A DNA stretch of 62,451 nt from a virus. The stretch spans positions 1 through 62,451 of IMG/VR virus record IMGVR_UViG_3300046452_000226; one strand, given 5' to 3'. Within the stretch, counting starts at the first letter, position 1. Each line of letters opens with the position of its first letter. Below the pieces are notes generated by a model. The model was not told the origin of the DNA. It did not search any database and saw only the letters and a program-made list of their open reading frames with translations. A program made the translations under genes and the position numbers. Below, piece by piece: positions 29,803 to 37,523 of the stretch.

Positions 29803-31254
29803 ATGAGCGCATTTAGCCCTGAAGAACAGGAGCAGATCGCCGCAGCGGCATACACGCTGCACGTTGGCGACTGCATCGAAGTCATGAAAACCCTGCCCGA
29901 CAATAGCGTCGACTCGGTCGTTACCGACCCGCCATACGGCATTCGGTTCATGGGGAAGGCCTGGGATGGTGCGGACATCGAGGCACGTGCCGACCGCCGC
30001 CGCAGTTTCGCCAGCCATGCGCCACATGCCGGGCCGAATGGCGGCCATAAGTCGATCGCAGCCGAGGCCGGAAAGTACGACTTGGCGCCAGCAGCGATGC
30101 GAGCGTTCCAAGAATTTAGTGAGGAATGGGCGCGCGAGGCCTTCCGGGTGCTGAAGCCAGGCGGTCACCTGCTTTCATTTTCGTCGCCGCGCACGTTTCA
30201 TCGCATGGCCTGCGGCATCGAGGACGCCGGCTTCGAGATCCGCGACCAGATCATGTGGGTTTTCGGCTCCGGGTTCCCGAAGTCGATGAATGTGGCCAAG
30301 GCCATTGAATCCGGCACCGGCCGGCCGAAGGACATTCGTCGCATGCAGATGGGTGAAGACTACACCCCATCCGGGCGTGGGCCGGAGAATTACGACTACC
30401 CGGGCCAGGAGACGATGAACGGCACGACTGCGCCATGGGTTCCATTCACCGAGGCTGCCAAGGAGTGGGAAGGCTGGGGCACCGCATTGAAGCCGGCACA
30501 CGAGCCGATCTGCGTCGCACGCAAACCACTTTCAGGAACCGTAGTTGCCAATATTCTGCTGTTCAGCACTGGGGCGCTGAATATTGATGGCTGCCGTGTC
30601 GAGCCAACGGGCGAGAGCCGCGAGCGTGCTGGCGAGCCATCGCAGGACCAGCGCTACACCAGTGCCGGCAGTACAAACTTCGCCGCGAAGCCCGGTGTGC
30701 GTGGCGGCGCGCCAGAGGGGCGGTGGCCGGCAAATTTGATACACGACGGCAGTGGAGAGGTTTTAGCTCTGTTCCCATCGCAAGCTGGCGCCGGTGCTCT
30801 CGCACGCCACGCCGATGCCAGCGCGTCACGCTTTTTCTACTGCGCCAAGGCCAGCCGCCAGGATCGCAATGAAGGTTTGCCAAGCAGTGCAGAGCCAGCG
30901 GTGACCACTGATGCAACCATGCGCGCCTGCGAAGACGCCGACTGGGCGAAGCGCAATGGCAACCATCATCCGACGGTTAAACCCACGGAGCTCATGGCCT
31001 ATCTCGTGCGCTTGGTCACAGTAATTGGCGGCACGGTGCTCGATCCCTTCATGGGTAGCGGAAGCACCGGAAAAGCATGCATGCGAGAGGGTATGCAGTT
31101 CATCGGTATAGAAATGGATCCCGACTATTTGGCGATCGCCGAGGCCCGGGTGAGATATGAGATCGGTGCGGTGGCCCGCCGCGCGGAAGAGGCAGCGTTG
31201 GCGGCGAAAGCCGCGTCGCAGCAGAAAACGATTTTTGAATTGGACGGAATATGA
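29803..31254 (+). CDS. DNA amino-methyltransferase (N6-A or N4-C)
   Basis: 483 residues. 'DSVVTDPPYGIRFMGKAWDG' holds the catalytic DPPY (42-45), and 'GGTVLDPFMGSGSTGKA' with 'GMQFIGIEMDPDYLAIAEAR' is the AdoMet site near the C-terminus. The order catalytic motif first, AdoMet motif last is the beta class. DPPY favours N6-adenine. A long middle part (~70-380) would read the target. No restriction gene adjoins, so it is an orphan, probably anti-restriction enzyme. Its stop overlaps the HNH gene start (ATGA). Confidence 0.85.
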   Translation: MSAFSPEEQEQIAAAAYTLHVGDCIEVMKTLPDNSVDSVVTDPPYGIRFMGKAWDGADIEARADRRRSFASHAPHAGPNGGHKSIAAEAGKYDLAPAAMRAFQEFSEEWAREAFRVLKPGGHLLSFSSPRTFHRMACGIEDAGFEIRDQIMWVFGSGFPKSMNVAKAIESGTGRPKDIRRMQMGEDYTPSGRGPENYDYPGQETMNGTTAPWVPFTEAAKEWEGWGTALKPAHEPICVARKPLSGTVVANILLFSTGALNIDGCRVEPTGESRERAGEPSQDQRYTSAGSTNFAAKPGVRGGAPEGRWPANLIHDGSGEVLALFPSQAGAGALARHADASASRFFYCAKASRQDRNEGLPSSAEPAVTTDATMRACEDADWAKRNGNHHPTVKPTELMAYLVRLVTVIGGTVLDPFMGSGSTGKACMREGMQFIGIEMDPDYLAIAEARVRYEIGAVARRAEEAALAAKAASQQKTIFELDGI

Positions 31255-31928
31255 GCGCTACAAAATCTACTATCCCACGGCCAACTAATGAGCAACTGGT
31301 TGCGCTCTACGTCGAGCAAAAGCTGGGTTGCGGCGAACTTGGCAAAATGTTTGAGCGCGACCCCAAGACCGTGTACTACTGGCTAAAACAGGCGGGCATC
31401 CAGACCCGCGCGCGTGGCACTGACCCAGCGCAATGGTTTGCGACGGGTGGTCAAGACCCGCGCAGCTTCTCCGGGACAAAGCACTCAGCCGAGTCGAAGG
31501 CGAAGATCGGCGCAGCGTCTCGCGGACGCACGCCCTGGTTGAGAGGCGGCGCGCACTGGTTGCACACCGTTCCGGCCGATCGAAACCCGAAGTGGAAAGG
31601 CGGCATTACGCCGGAGCGCCAAGAATTCTATCGCTCAGCGGAGTGGAAGCGGGTGGTCAAAGCAGTCTGGTACCGCGCGGACGCCTGTTGCGAATGCTGC
31701 GGCTTAAATTGGCGCACCATCGATCGTAAAACAACGCCAACTTTCCCGATTCATCACATCGTTACCTTCGCGGTTCGCGAACTGCGCGCTGCGATCAACA
31801 ATCTTGCGCTGCTGTGCCGGCCTTGCCACCTGTGGGTACACAGCAATAAGAACGCTGACCTGTTCTTCCTGGCATCACCGTGGCCGCGTCGTGAGTTCAC
31901 TGCGCTGGACCAGGAGAATGCATCGTGA
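31251..31928 (+). CDS. HNH homing-type endonuclease with NUMOD
   Basis: 225 residues. N-terminal helix-turn-helix ('QKLGCGELGKMFERDPKTVY'), a NUMOD3-like motif ('KHSAESKAKIGAASRGRTPW'), then an HNH/zinc core: 'ADACCECCGLNWRTID', 'FPIHHIVTFA' and 'LALLCRPCHLWVHSNKN'. These modules together are typical of free-standing homing endonucleases. It is translationally coupled to the methyltransferase. It may spread itself between phages or, with the methyltransferase, act like a restriction partner. Confidence 0.8.
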   Translation: MSATKSTIPRPTNEQLVALYVEQKLGCGELGKMFERDPKTVYYWLKQAGIQTRARGTDPAQWFATGGQDPRSFSGTKHSAESKAKIGAASRGRTPWLRGGAHWLHTVPADRNPKWKGGITPERQEFYRSAEWKRVVKAVWYRADACCECCGLNWRTIDRKTTPTFPIHHIVTFAVRELRAAINNLALLCRPCHLWVHSNKNADLFFLASPWPRREFTALDQENAS

Positions 31929-32218
31929 GGGGGCGGATGAATCGTGACGAATGGCAGCAACGCGCGCGCGAGCTGGCGCCGCGCGGCGAGGCGCTGCCGC
32001 AATCCAAACTCACGGACGACGATGTCTTGGCGATCCGTGCCGCACAGAAGGAGCGCGACGCTCAGCGGCAGCGCATCGCAACCGAGCTGAGCAATGCGGC
32101 GCTGGCGCGCCGCTTCGGTGTGCATGTCCGCACGGTGGAGAAGGTGCTGCAGCGCGATACGTGGGCCCACCTCCTGCGCGCTGACGTCTCACTTCCACGG
32201 TCTAAGGGAGGCGTGTAA
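31925..32218 (+). CDS. HTH DNA-binding protein, 97 aa
   Basis: 'NAALARRFGVHVRTVEKVLQ' is a helix-turn-helix like those of phage regulators, preceded by 'LTDDDVLAIRAAQKERD'. GTG at 31925 overlaps the HNH stop (GTGA) with AGGAG 8 bases upstream; ATG at 31937 is an alternative. The stop shares a base with the next start (TAATG). Confidence 0.65.
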   Translation: MRGRMNRDEWQQRARELAPRGEALPQSKLTDDDVLAIRAAQKERDAQRQRIATELSNAALARRFGVHVRTVEKVLQRDTWAHLLRADVSLPRSKGGV

Positions 32219-33120
32219 TGGCTCGAATTCGCAGCATCAAGCCGGAACTGCCGCAGTCCGAAAGTATGGGCAAGGTAAGCCGCGAGGCCCGGCTGCTTTT
32301 CATCCTGATGTGGACCTTGGCGGACGATGAGGGGAGGCTTCGCGGAAATTCGCGAATGCTCGCGAGCCTTCTTTTTCCCTATGATGACGACGCGCCGAGC
32401 CAAATCGATCGTTGGATTTTTGAGTTGATCGAAGAGCAATGCATTGTGGTCTACGAAGTTGGCGCGGCGACTTACGTCCAAATCTGTAACTGGTTGATTC
32501 ATCAGAAGATTGACAAGCCGAGCAAGTCAAAAATACCTGAATTCGGCGAGTCCTCGCGAATCCTCGCGAATCGTCGTGGTGGGATCAAGGATCAAGGATC
32601 TAAGGATCAAGGATCAGAGGAGGGGAAAAAAGCTTCTTGCACCGAGCCGCAAAGCGTCTCCGCGCAGCAGGTATCCGGCCTGGTCGATCTGGCCGACATG
32701 GCTGCGCTGAGCGAGGCACTTGCCGACGGCACGCTGACCGCTCCCCCGGTGCCAACGCCGCCGCCCGGCGCTGCGCCAGCGCCTGCTGCTGAGCCGGCTG
32801 TTCTGCTGATGCCGCTGGCTGGCCAAGGCGAGTTTGGCATCACGCAGACGCACATCGACGGCTGGGTGGAGGCCTATCCCGGCGTCGACGTGTACCGGCA
32901 GTTGGCAGCCATGCGGCAGTGGTGCATCGCCAACCCGCGCAAGCGAAAGACCAAGCGCGGCGTCCTGGGCTTCTGCAATTCGTGGTTGATGAAAGAACAA
33001 GACAAAGCTGGCGCGCGGTTGCCGTCAGCAGCTAGCGGTGCGCCGCAGAAAGGAACGAGACATGGGAGCTTCGCCACGCAGGATTACCGGGCCGGGGTTG
33101 GCAAAAATGGCGAGTTCTGA
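32218..33120 (+). CDS. Phage replication initiator (O-like)
   Basis: 300 residues. 'ARIRSIKPELPQSESMGKVS' plus 'REARLLFILMWTLADDEGRL', 'ICNWLIHQKIDKPSKSKIPE' is the standard opening of phage replisome organisers, a winged helix that binds the origin. The middle is a Pro/Ala-rich linker; the C-terminus 'RHGSFATQDYRAGVGKNGEF' is typical of these proteins and may contact the helicase loader. The coding DNA of the linker holds tandem repeats (32551-32617) that could be the origin. Confidence 0.8.
   Translation: MARIRSIKPELPQSESMGKVSREARLLFILMWTLADDEGRLRGNSRMLASLLFPYDDDAPSQIDRWIFELIEEQCIVVYEVGAATYVQICNWLIHQKIDKPSKSKIPEFGESSRILANRRGGIKDQGSKDQGSEEGKKASCTEPQSVSAQQVSGLVDLADMAALSEALADGTLTAPPVPTPPPGAAPAPAAEPAVLLMPLAGQGEFGITQTHIDGWVEAYPGVDVYRQLAAMRQWCIANPRKRKTKRGVLGFCNSWLMKEQDKAGARLPSAASGAPQKGTRHGSFATQDYRAGVGKNGEF
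32551..32617. repeat. Iteron-like repeats, candidate replication origin
   Basis: Two copies of TCCTCGCGAA (32551-32570), then five copies of a GGATCAA-type 7-8-mer (32582-32617). They lie inside the initiator gene, where lambda keeps its ori iterons. An A run (32626-32631) follows. The repeats encode only a low-complexity linker (KDQGSKDQGS), so pressure is likely on the DNA. Confidence 0.5.
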
Positions 33121-33889
33121 TCGGCGCCCGCGCCACATGAGCGCCATCCTCGAAACCTGCGTCCAGCACGGCGAATACACCTCGCTGTTGCTGGCTGGCG
33201 GCTGGTCTGGCTGCGTGGAATGCGAGCACGCTGCCGAGAATGCCGCTGCTGCGTCAGCACAGGCATCCTGGCAGGCCGAACTGCGCTCCCGGGCCTGGGA
33301 TGCTCGGCTGGGCCGCGCGGCGATTCCTGGGCGCTTTGCTGACCGCCGGCTCGAAACCTACGTGCCGACCTGCGATGAGGCCGAGAAGGCGCTGCGCGTC
33401 GCTACCCGCTACGCCTTGAACTTCGCCGCGGTGCGCAAGGCCGGCGCCTGCCTGATCTTCTGCGGCGACGTCGGCACCGGCAAGACGCACCTGGCGATCG
33501 GCATCGCGCACGTGGTGCTGGAGAACGGCGGACAGCCGGTGTTCACGTCGGTGATGCGGGCGGTGCGGTCGGTCAAGGAAACCTACGCCAAGGGCAACAG
33601 CCGTACCGAGGCGCAGGCCATCGCCGACCTGGTCGATCCGGATCTGTTGATCCTCGACGAGGTCGGCGTCCAGCACGGCACCGACACCGAGAAACTCGTG
33701 CTGTTCGAGATCATCAACGGGCGTTACGAAGCCGGCCGGCCGACGATCGTGATCAGCAACCTCGCCATCAAGGCGCTCGAGGAATACCTCGGCGCCCGGG
33801 CCTTCGACCGGTTGCGAGAGGGCGGCGGCCAGCTGGTGGTGTGCGATTGGGAGTCGTACCGCAGCCGGCGCGAAGGTGTCGCGGCATGA
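33062..33889 (+). CDS. DnaC-like helicase loader
   Basis: 275 residues. Walker A 'FCGDVGTGKTHLA' (about 133-145), Walker B 'LLILDEVG' and sensor 'TIVISNLAIK' fit the DnaC/IstB AAA+ group that loads DnaB at the origin. N-terminal 'ETCVQHGEYTS' and 'GCVECEH' form a probable zinc finger. AAAGGA 7 bases before the ATG at 33062 sets the start, which makes a 59-base overlap with the initiator gene; ATG at 33107 or 33137 are alternatives. Confidence 0.85.
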   Translation: MGASPRRITGPGLAKMASSDRRPRHMSAILETCVQHGEYTSLLLAGGWSGCVECEHAAENAAAASAQASWQAELRSRAWDARLGRAAIPGRFADRRLETYVPTCDEAEKALRVATRYALNFAAVRKAGACLIFCGDVGTGKTHLAIGIAHVVLENGGQPVFTSVMRAVRSVKETYAKGNSRTEAQAIADLVDPDLLILDEVGVQHGTDTEKLVLFEIINGRYEAGRPTIVISNLAIKALEEYLGARAFDRLREGGGQLVVCDWESYRSRREGVAA

Positions 33890-34296
33890 GCGGGCGCGAC
33901 CGCTTTTTGCTGAACCCGCTGGATCTCCTGGTCGGCAAGCAGCTGGTCGGCCAAGAGGAGGCTGACAAGACCGCACTGCTGGTGCTGATCGCGCTGGACG
34001 CGGCGAAGCGCGGTGCCGCGACGGGCACGCTAGCCAACACACTCACGGAGCACCTGCTGACCAGCGCTGCGATCTGGTCGCAGCAAGGTAACCGCCGGCT
34101 CTACGACAAGACGGTGCTGGCATGGGGCCATCTGCGCAAGGCCTGCGCGCGTCCGACTGCGCTGCTCGACTTGACCACCGGCGAGTACGCGGCGATTCGG
34201 CTGGCGATCGGCTACTACGTCTGCGCGCTGCCGAAGCTTGAAGTCGGCGTGCTGGCTGCCGGCTACGAGAAAGCGTTGCGGCAACTGCGCGTTTGA
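33886..34296 (+). CDS. Hypothetical phage protein, 136 aa
   Basis: Starts MSGRDRFLLNPLDLLVGKQL; helical throughout, with 'TALLVLIALDAAKRGAATGT' and 'EYAAIRLAIGYYVCALPKLE'. It overlaps the loader gene by ATGA, so a replication accessory role is possible. No family recognised. Confidence 0.6.
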   Translation: MSGRDRFLLNPLDLLVGKQLVGQEEADKTALLVLIALDAAKRGAATGTLANTLTEHLLTSAAIWSQQGNRRLYDKTVLAWGHLRKACARPTALLDLTTGEYAAIRLAIGYYVCALPKLEVGVLAAGYEKALRQLRV

Positions 34297-34373
34297 ACGA
34301 GTTGCTACATCGACAGTCTAGCGCAACGGCAATACCTGTGTTAACGTCCAGCCACACCTCTTGGAGTAGCGAA

Positions 34374-34907
34374 ATGGGCTTTGCCGACCGATACCTGCAC
34401 GCCGTCAACTCGTCCGACCTGCGCGACGATGAGCATCACCACGCCACGGATGCGCTGTGCGCGGCGGCGCTGGCCGACACCGCCGGCGCAGGCATCGGCT
34501 CGCTGCTCTCGCGCGTGAAGTACGCCGACGGCACGCAGCACAAGTTGTTCGAATCGGGCAGCGCCAACCTGGCGCAGTTGCTGCGCATTTGGACCGCACG
34601 CGTGATCGAGAAGGGCCGCGAGCGCAAATGGGTTCGCGAGGGCACCGCGTGGGATGCACAGGCCGCGCAGGCGCTGTACCGCCGCGTTGCGGAGCGATCG
34701 CTGGCGCATTGGCTGGACGGCAAATGCGAGGGCTGCTCGGGCAGCGGCAACACGGCGGATCGACGTATCTGCGTTCCGTGCAAGGGCACCGGGAAAGCCG
34801 ATGTAGGGGGTGCCGGCTTTGAGCGCGAGCGCGTGTTGGATATGGTCAGCGAGCTTGAAGGTCTGCTTCAGGCTCACAATGCACGCGCCGCTGCAACACT
34901 GAAGTGA
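34374..34907 (+). CDS. Q-like late regulator with DnaJ-type zinc finger
   Basis: 177 residues. 'GKCEGCSGSGNT' and 'CVPCKGTGKAD' make one DnaJ-like CxxCxGxG zinc module, as in late antiterminators of the phage 82/21 Q type. The helical part before it ('LAQLLRIWTARVIEKGRERK') is compatible. It is the last early gene before the late block, the classic place of Q. GGAG 7 bases before the ATG at 34374 sets the start. The assignment as antiterminator is inference from motif plus position. Confidence 0.55.
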   Translation: MGFADRYLHAVNSSDLRDDEHHHATDALCAAALADTAGAGIGSLLSRVKYADGTQHKLFESGSANLAQLLRIWTARVIEKGRERKWVREGTAWDAQAAQALYRRVAERSLAHWLDGKCEGCSGSGNTADRRICVPCKGTGKADVGGAGFERERVLDMVSELEGLLQAHNARAAATLK

Positions 34908-34911
34908 TTCG

Positions 34912-35253
34912 CTACTTTCCTTTTCCGAAGGCATATCCCAGCGCCAAAGTGATGATCGGGAAGAAAATAGCCCATGCGGATTTAATATCCTCCAACAGGT
35001 TCCCTTGGAGCTCGGCTTGGCAATACGTTGGGCGCAGATAAATTGCCAGGGTCGTCAGGCCGCCTAACGCGAAGCTCCAACAGATTGTTACCCAAACAAA
35101 TGAGTTGCGCGCGTGCTCGCCAGTGCCAATTGTCTCCGCAATCCTTCCGGGTGCTTCTATTGGTTTGCCAGCTATGGATCTCCGAGTGGTGTTGGCTTGC
35201 GACGGAGGATTTGCGTTTGATTGGATACTCTCTTCGAATGCAGTTTTTGTCAT
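34912..35253 (-). CDS. Two-TM membrane protein of a two-gene unit
   Basis: 113 residues. A soluble N-terminus ('RRSIAGKPIEAPGRIAETIG') precedes two hydrophobic helices (about 52-72 and 92-108, 'FVWVTICWSFALGGLTTLAI' and 'SAWAIFFPIITLALGYAFGK'). It overlaps the upstream gene by 4 bases. A small membrane effector behind a soluble protein is a layout common in anti-phage modules; that is only analogy. AT-rich relative to the flanks. Confidence 0.65.
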   Translation of the reverse strand: MTKTAFEESIQSNANPPSQANTTRRSIAGKPIEAPGRIAETIGTGEHARNSFVWVTICWSFALGGLTTLAIYLRPTYCQAELQGNLLEDIKSAWAIFFPIITLALGYAFGKGK

Positions 35254-35609
35254 GCTGAACCATCCTTGGAGTAGATCGCCAGCTCGAGCTTTCGACCAGT
35301 CGAAGTGAAGGCTAGGCTAAAGTAAGTGAAGTAGTAACTTAGGTTGTCGACGCTCCCTAACCGTATTGGCGTGAAAATTCCTTCGCCATTTGGATTGTTA
35401 TGGTTGAAGAAGTTAAGGAAGAACTTTTCTCCCTCGGCTCCGCCCTCGTATCGAGTGCCTTTTTCGTCTTCTTTGAATTGGACTAACATCGGGCCCATTG
35501 GAAGGGCGACTTCGACGATACTGTCTAGGCGATGATGCAGGACCACACTTCCCAGTACAGTGAAGTCATCAACTTTGACCTGGAGGGTGTTTGCGACTTG
35601 AATTGTCAT
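35250..35609 (-). CDS. Beta-rich soluble protein of a two-gene unit
   Basis: 119 residues. Alternating strands ('TLQVKVDDFTVLGSVVLHHR', 'VEVALPMGPMLVQFKEDE', 'KFFLNFFNHNNPNGEG', 'LSYYFTYFSLAFTSTGRKLE') suggest a beta sandwich. It is first in the pair with the two-TM protein and follows a TATAAT box. I do not recognise the family with certainty. It could sense a ligand or hold the membrane partner in check. Confidence 0.65.
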   Translation of the reverse strand: MTIQVANTLQVKVDDFTVLGSVVLHHRLDSIVEVALPMGPMLVQFKEDEKGTRYEGGAEGEKFFLNFFNHNNPNGEGIFTPIRLGSVDNLSYYFTYFSLAFTSTGRKLELAIYSKDGSA

Positions 35610-35644
35610 GCTTAGCCTTTATGAAAACACTTAAACAATTTTGG

Positions 35645-35650
35645 ATTATA
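35645..35650 (-). promoter_or_regulatory. -10 box of the two-gene membrane unit
   Basis: Minus strand TATAAT, a perfect -10, 35 bases before the ATG at 35609. The -35 region is not clear. Confidence 0.5.
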
Positions 35651-35857
35651 TTTGATCAATAAGCTTCTGAGTGGTTCTTGTTTTTATTGACCTTCCGAAA
35701 AAAGAATGTTAACGTCAACTTTACACACTCACTGCGTGTCGTAATGCAGGCTTCGAGCCTCACCGCTAGCAGTGATTCGAGGATAGCACCCAGCCCATTT
35801 GATGCTTTCGCTCGCGTGTACCGCTCACTTCGCAGATAGCGTTGGAGCACCAAACCG

Positions 35858-35885
35858 AACCGCCCTCGTGGCGGTTTTTCTTTTT
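35858..35885 (+). terminator. Rho-independent terminator ahead of late genes
   Basis: AACCGCC / GGCGGTT, 7-bp stem, 5-base loop, then a T-rich tract. No plus-strand gene ends just before it, so it may terminate a short leader RNA, as tR' does before Q acts. The stretch 35660-35857 holds no gene I can support. Confidence 0.75.
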
Positions 35886-35907
35886 CCGCATCCGAAGTGA
35901 GGCGGCC

Positions 35908-36073
35908 ATGACGCAGACGACAAAGCCCTCCAAGGAAGACGTCCGCGAGTGGTTCGAACGCCGCACGCACGCCGCTAGACCCGCCGCCAAACCCTGACGA
36001 GATCCGCCGCATCCTGGGCTGGTATCTGCTGTCGGAGAGCCGTCAGCCGGATCGAGCAGATATTGGAGAATAG
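35908..36073 (+). pseudogene. Small phage gene broken by a frameshift
   Basis: GAGG precedes an ATG that opens MTQTTKPSKEDVREWFERR, then ends early at a TGA. A shifted frame continues with 'PPPNPDEIRRILGWYLLSES' and ends at TAG 36071-36073. Together they look like one ~55-residue protein of a type common in phages (basic start, Pro-rich hinge, 'EIRRxLGW'). The break is near the codons for THAARP. Confidence 0.55.
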
Positions 36074-36088
36074 CTCTGGGCTCCTCTG

Positions 36089-36460
36089 CTATCGGCGCTC
36101 GATTTCGGCGAGCAAAATATTGAGGTCTGAAGGTTTGACCACATGCGCATCAAAGCCGGCTTCTTTGGTCTTCGCCCTAGTGTATTCATCGCCCCAAGCG
36201 CTAAATGCTACCAATCTTGGCTGTTGAATGCTCGTTAGCCTACGGATCTGCCGTGCCGTCTCGAACCCATCAAGTTCAGGCATGCCTAAGTCAAGAAAAA
36301 CAATGTTCGGTGCGAAGGCGAGCACAGCCGACAGACCCGCGAAGCCGTCATACTCGATTTCAGTCATGTAGCCGTGCAGTAAGAAAAAATCCGACAAAAG
36401 GTCTGCTGCGTCTCTGTTATCGTCGACGATAAGCACTCGGACTTGTCGAGCTTCAACCAT
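36089..36460 (-). CDS. Single-domain response regulator (CheY-like)
   Basis: 123 residues, a receiver domain with no output domain. D13-D14 in 'VLIVDDNRDAAD', phospho-acceptor D57 in 'IVFLDLGMPELDGFETA', S88 in 'LVAFSAWGDEY' and K109 in 'AHVVKPSDLN' are all present, so it should be phosphorylated. GGAGGG 8 bases before the ATG at 36460 sets the start. No histidine kinase is nearby; it would use or compete with a host kinase. A receiver domain is rare in phage genomes. Confidence 0.85.
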   Translation of the reverse strand: MVEARQVRVLIVDDNRDAADLLSDFFLLHGYMTEIEYDGFAGLSAVLAFAPNIVFLDLGMPELDGFETARQIRRLTSIQQPRLVAFSAWGDEYTRAKTKEAGFDAHVVKPSDLNILLAEIERR

Positions 36461-36607
36461 AGGTAAATCCCTCCGTAACATGGAAGGATTTTATTTGCAC
36501 CGAATTCGCCTACCCGTAAGCGCGCTTCTCGCCACCTGGTAGGATAAAGCCGGGTCGTCACTCATGAATAGACAACAAGAGGTGGGCGGAGAAGACGTCT
36601 GGGCCAG

Positions 36608-36862
36608 TCAGCCTGGAGCTTGCGCTCTTTCAGCTGGTCCGAGAAGCGCCGCGCTGCGTGCTGCTAAGTGTTTGTGCTTCAGTTGATAGTACAGAACTGT
36701 TTCGCCTGTGGCGTGAGTCTCTACCGGGTGCTCCTCAAACGTTAGAAAAAAGTGCGACTCGGCGAGAGTAAGGCCTAGCAGGACCTCATCGCCGTCTTCG
36801 TCGACCGTTAGCGCTCCACGCAGAAGAAGTTCGCTGCGTTGCCCGTCGTTTAGGTTAAGCAT
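36608..36862 (-). CDS. Small paralogue pair member 1, 84 aa
   Basis: Starts MLNLNDGQRSELLLRGALTV with GAGG upstream. It shares 'MLNL', 'ALT-D--G-E-L-GLT', '-ES-F-L--E' and 'Y-QL---H-AAR' with the gene at 36996-37256. Soluble and helical. Unknown function; similar small proteins are, to my memory, widespread in Oxalobacteraceae. Confidence 0.6.
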   Translation of the reverse strand: MLNLNDGQRSELLLRGALTVDEDGDEVLLGLTLAESHFFLTFEEHPVETHATGETVLYYQLKHKHLAARSAALLGPAERAQAPG

Positions 36863-36995
36863 TTCCGCCTCGCTTGCCGTTGCCGTATCGCGAATTTTAA
36901 GCCCGGTGGTAGGCGTGTGCAGCACACTACGGCTGAGCAACCATGGTTGTGGCCGATCAAGACAGTGTCGCAAAGCGAGAATACGTCAACAGAAG

Positions 36996-37256
36996 TTATT
37001 TGTCGGTGAGTTTGGGTCGTCGAGCGCGAAGCTGGATTGCGTTCATTTGGCGCGACGCCGCATGTAGGTTTCGCAACTGTCGGTAAGCCATCGATTCTGC
37101 CGCGCCGACATTTTGGTCCGCCGTTCTCTCCACGGCTAGGACAAACTGCGATTCATCTACAGTCAGGCCGCGCAGTGTTTCTGCACCCTGGGGATCGGTC
37201 GTTAGCGCATCGTTTGCCTGCAGCATTTTGCGCTCGATTTCCGCGAGATTCAGCAT
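36996..37256 (-). CDS. Small paralogue pair member 2, 86 aa
   Basis: Starts MLNLAEIERKMLQANDALTT and continues with 'GLTVDESQFVLAVERTADQN' and 'MAYRQLRNLHAASRQMN'. Clearly related to the gene at 36608-36862, in the same orientation. GAGA lies upstream. Helical, unknown function. The following 37257-37523 holds no gene I can support; it should contain the late promoter region or remnants. Confidence 0.65.
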   Translation of the reverse strand: MLNLAEIERKMLQANDALTTDPQGAETLRGLTVDESQFVLAVERTADQNVGAAESMAYRQLRNLHAASRQMNAIQLRARRPKLTDK

Positions 37257-37523
37257 TTCGCTCTCCCGAAATAAATGTAAATTTGCAATTAAATGTTAGC
37301 GCAAAAAATAGTGCTTGTCAGCGTGCAGTATTAAGTGTGCGACGGGCATGAACCGATATTGACTCGGTGTTAAACGTCGCCGTCCATCGCGCTCCAGCGG
37401 GCGGGCTTGAAAAGCGGGCGCAGTCGCTGACGAAGCATGACCGGGTGGGTCCGGCCGCCGTGTGCAGATCATCGCGCCGGCGGTTCCAGCCTGGAGCGGG
37501 CAGCGACAACCAGAAAGAACGCT

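Noticed and set aside
31925-32218. CII-type activator
   Set aside because: It has a helix-turn-helix but lies far from the immunity region beside the replication initiator, and the sequence does not resemble CII; called only an HTH protein.
35700-35860. Possible tRNA-like fold before the terminator at 35858
   Set aside because: AGGCTTCGAGCCT looks like a T arm, but no acceptor, D arm or anticodon arm could be paired around it.
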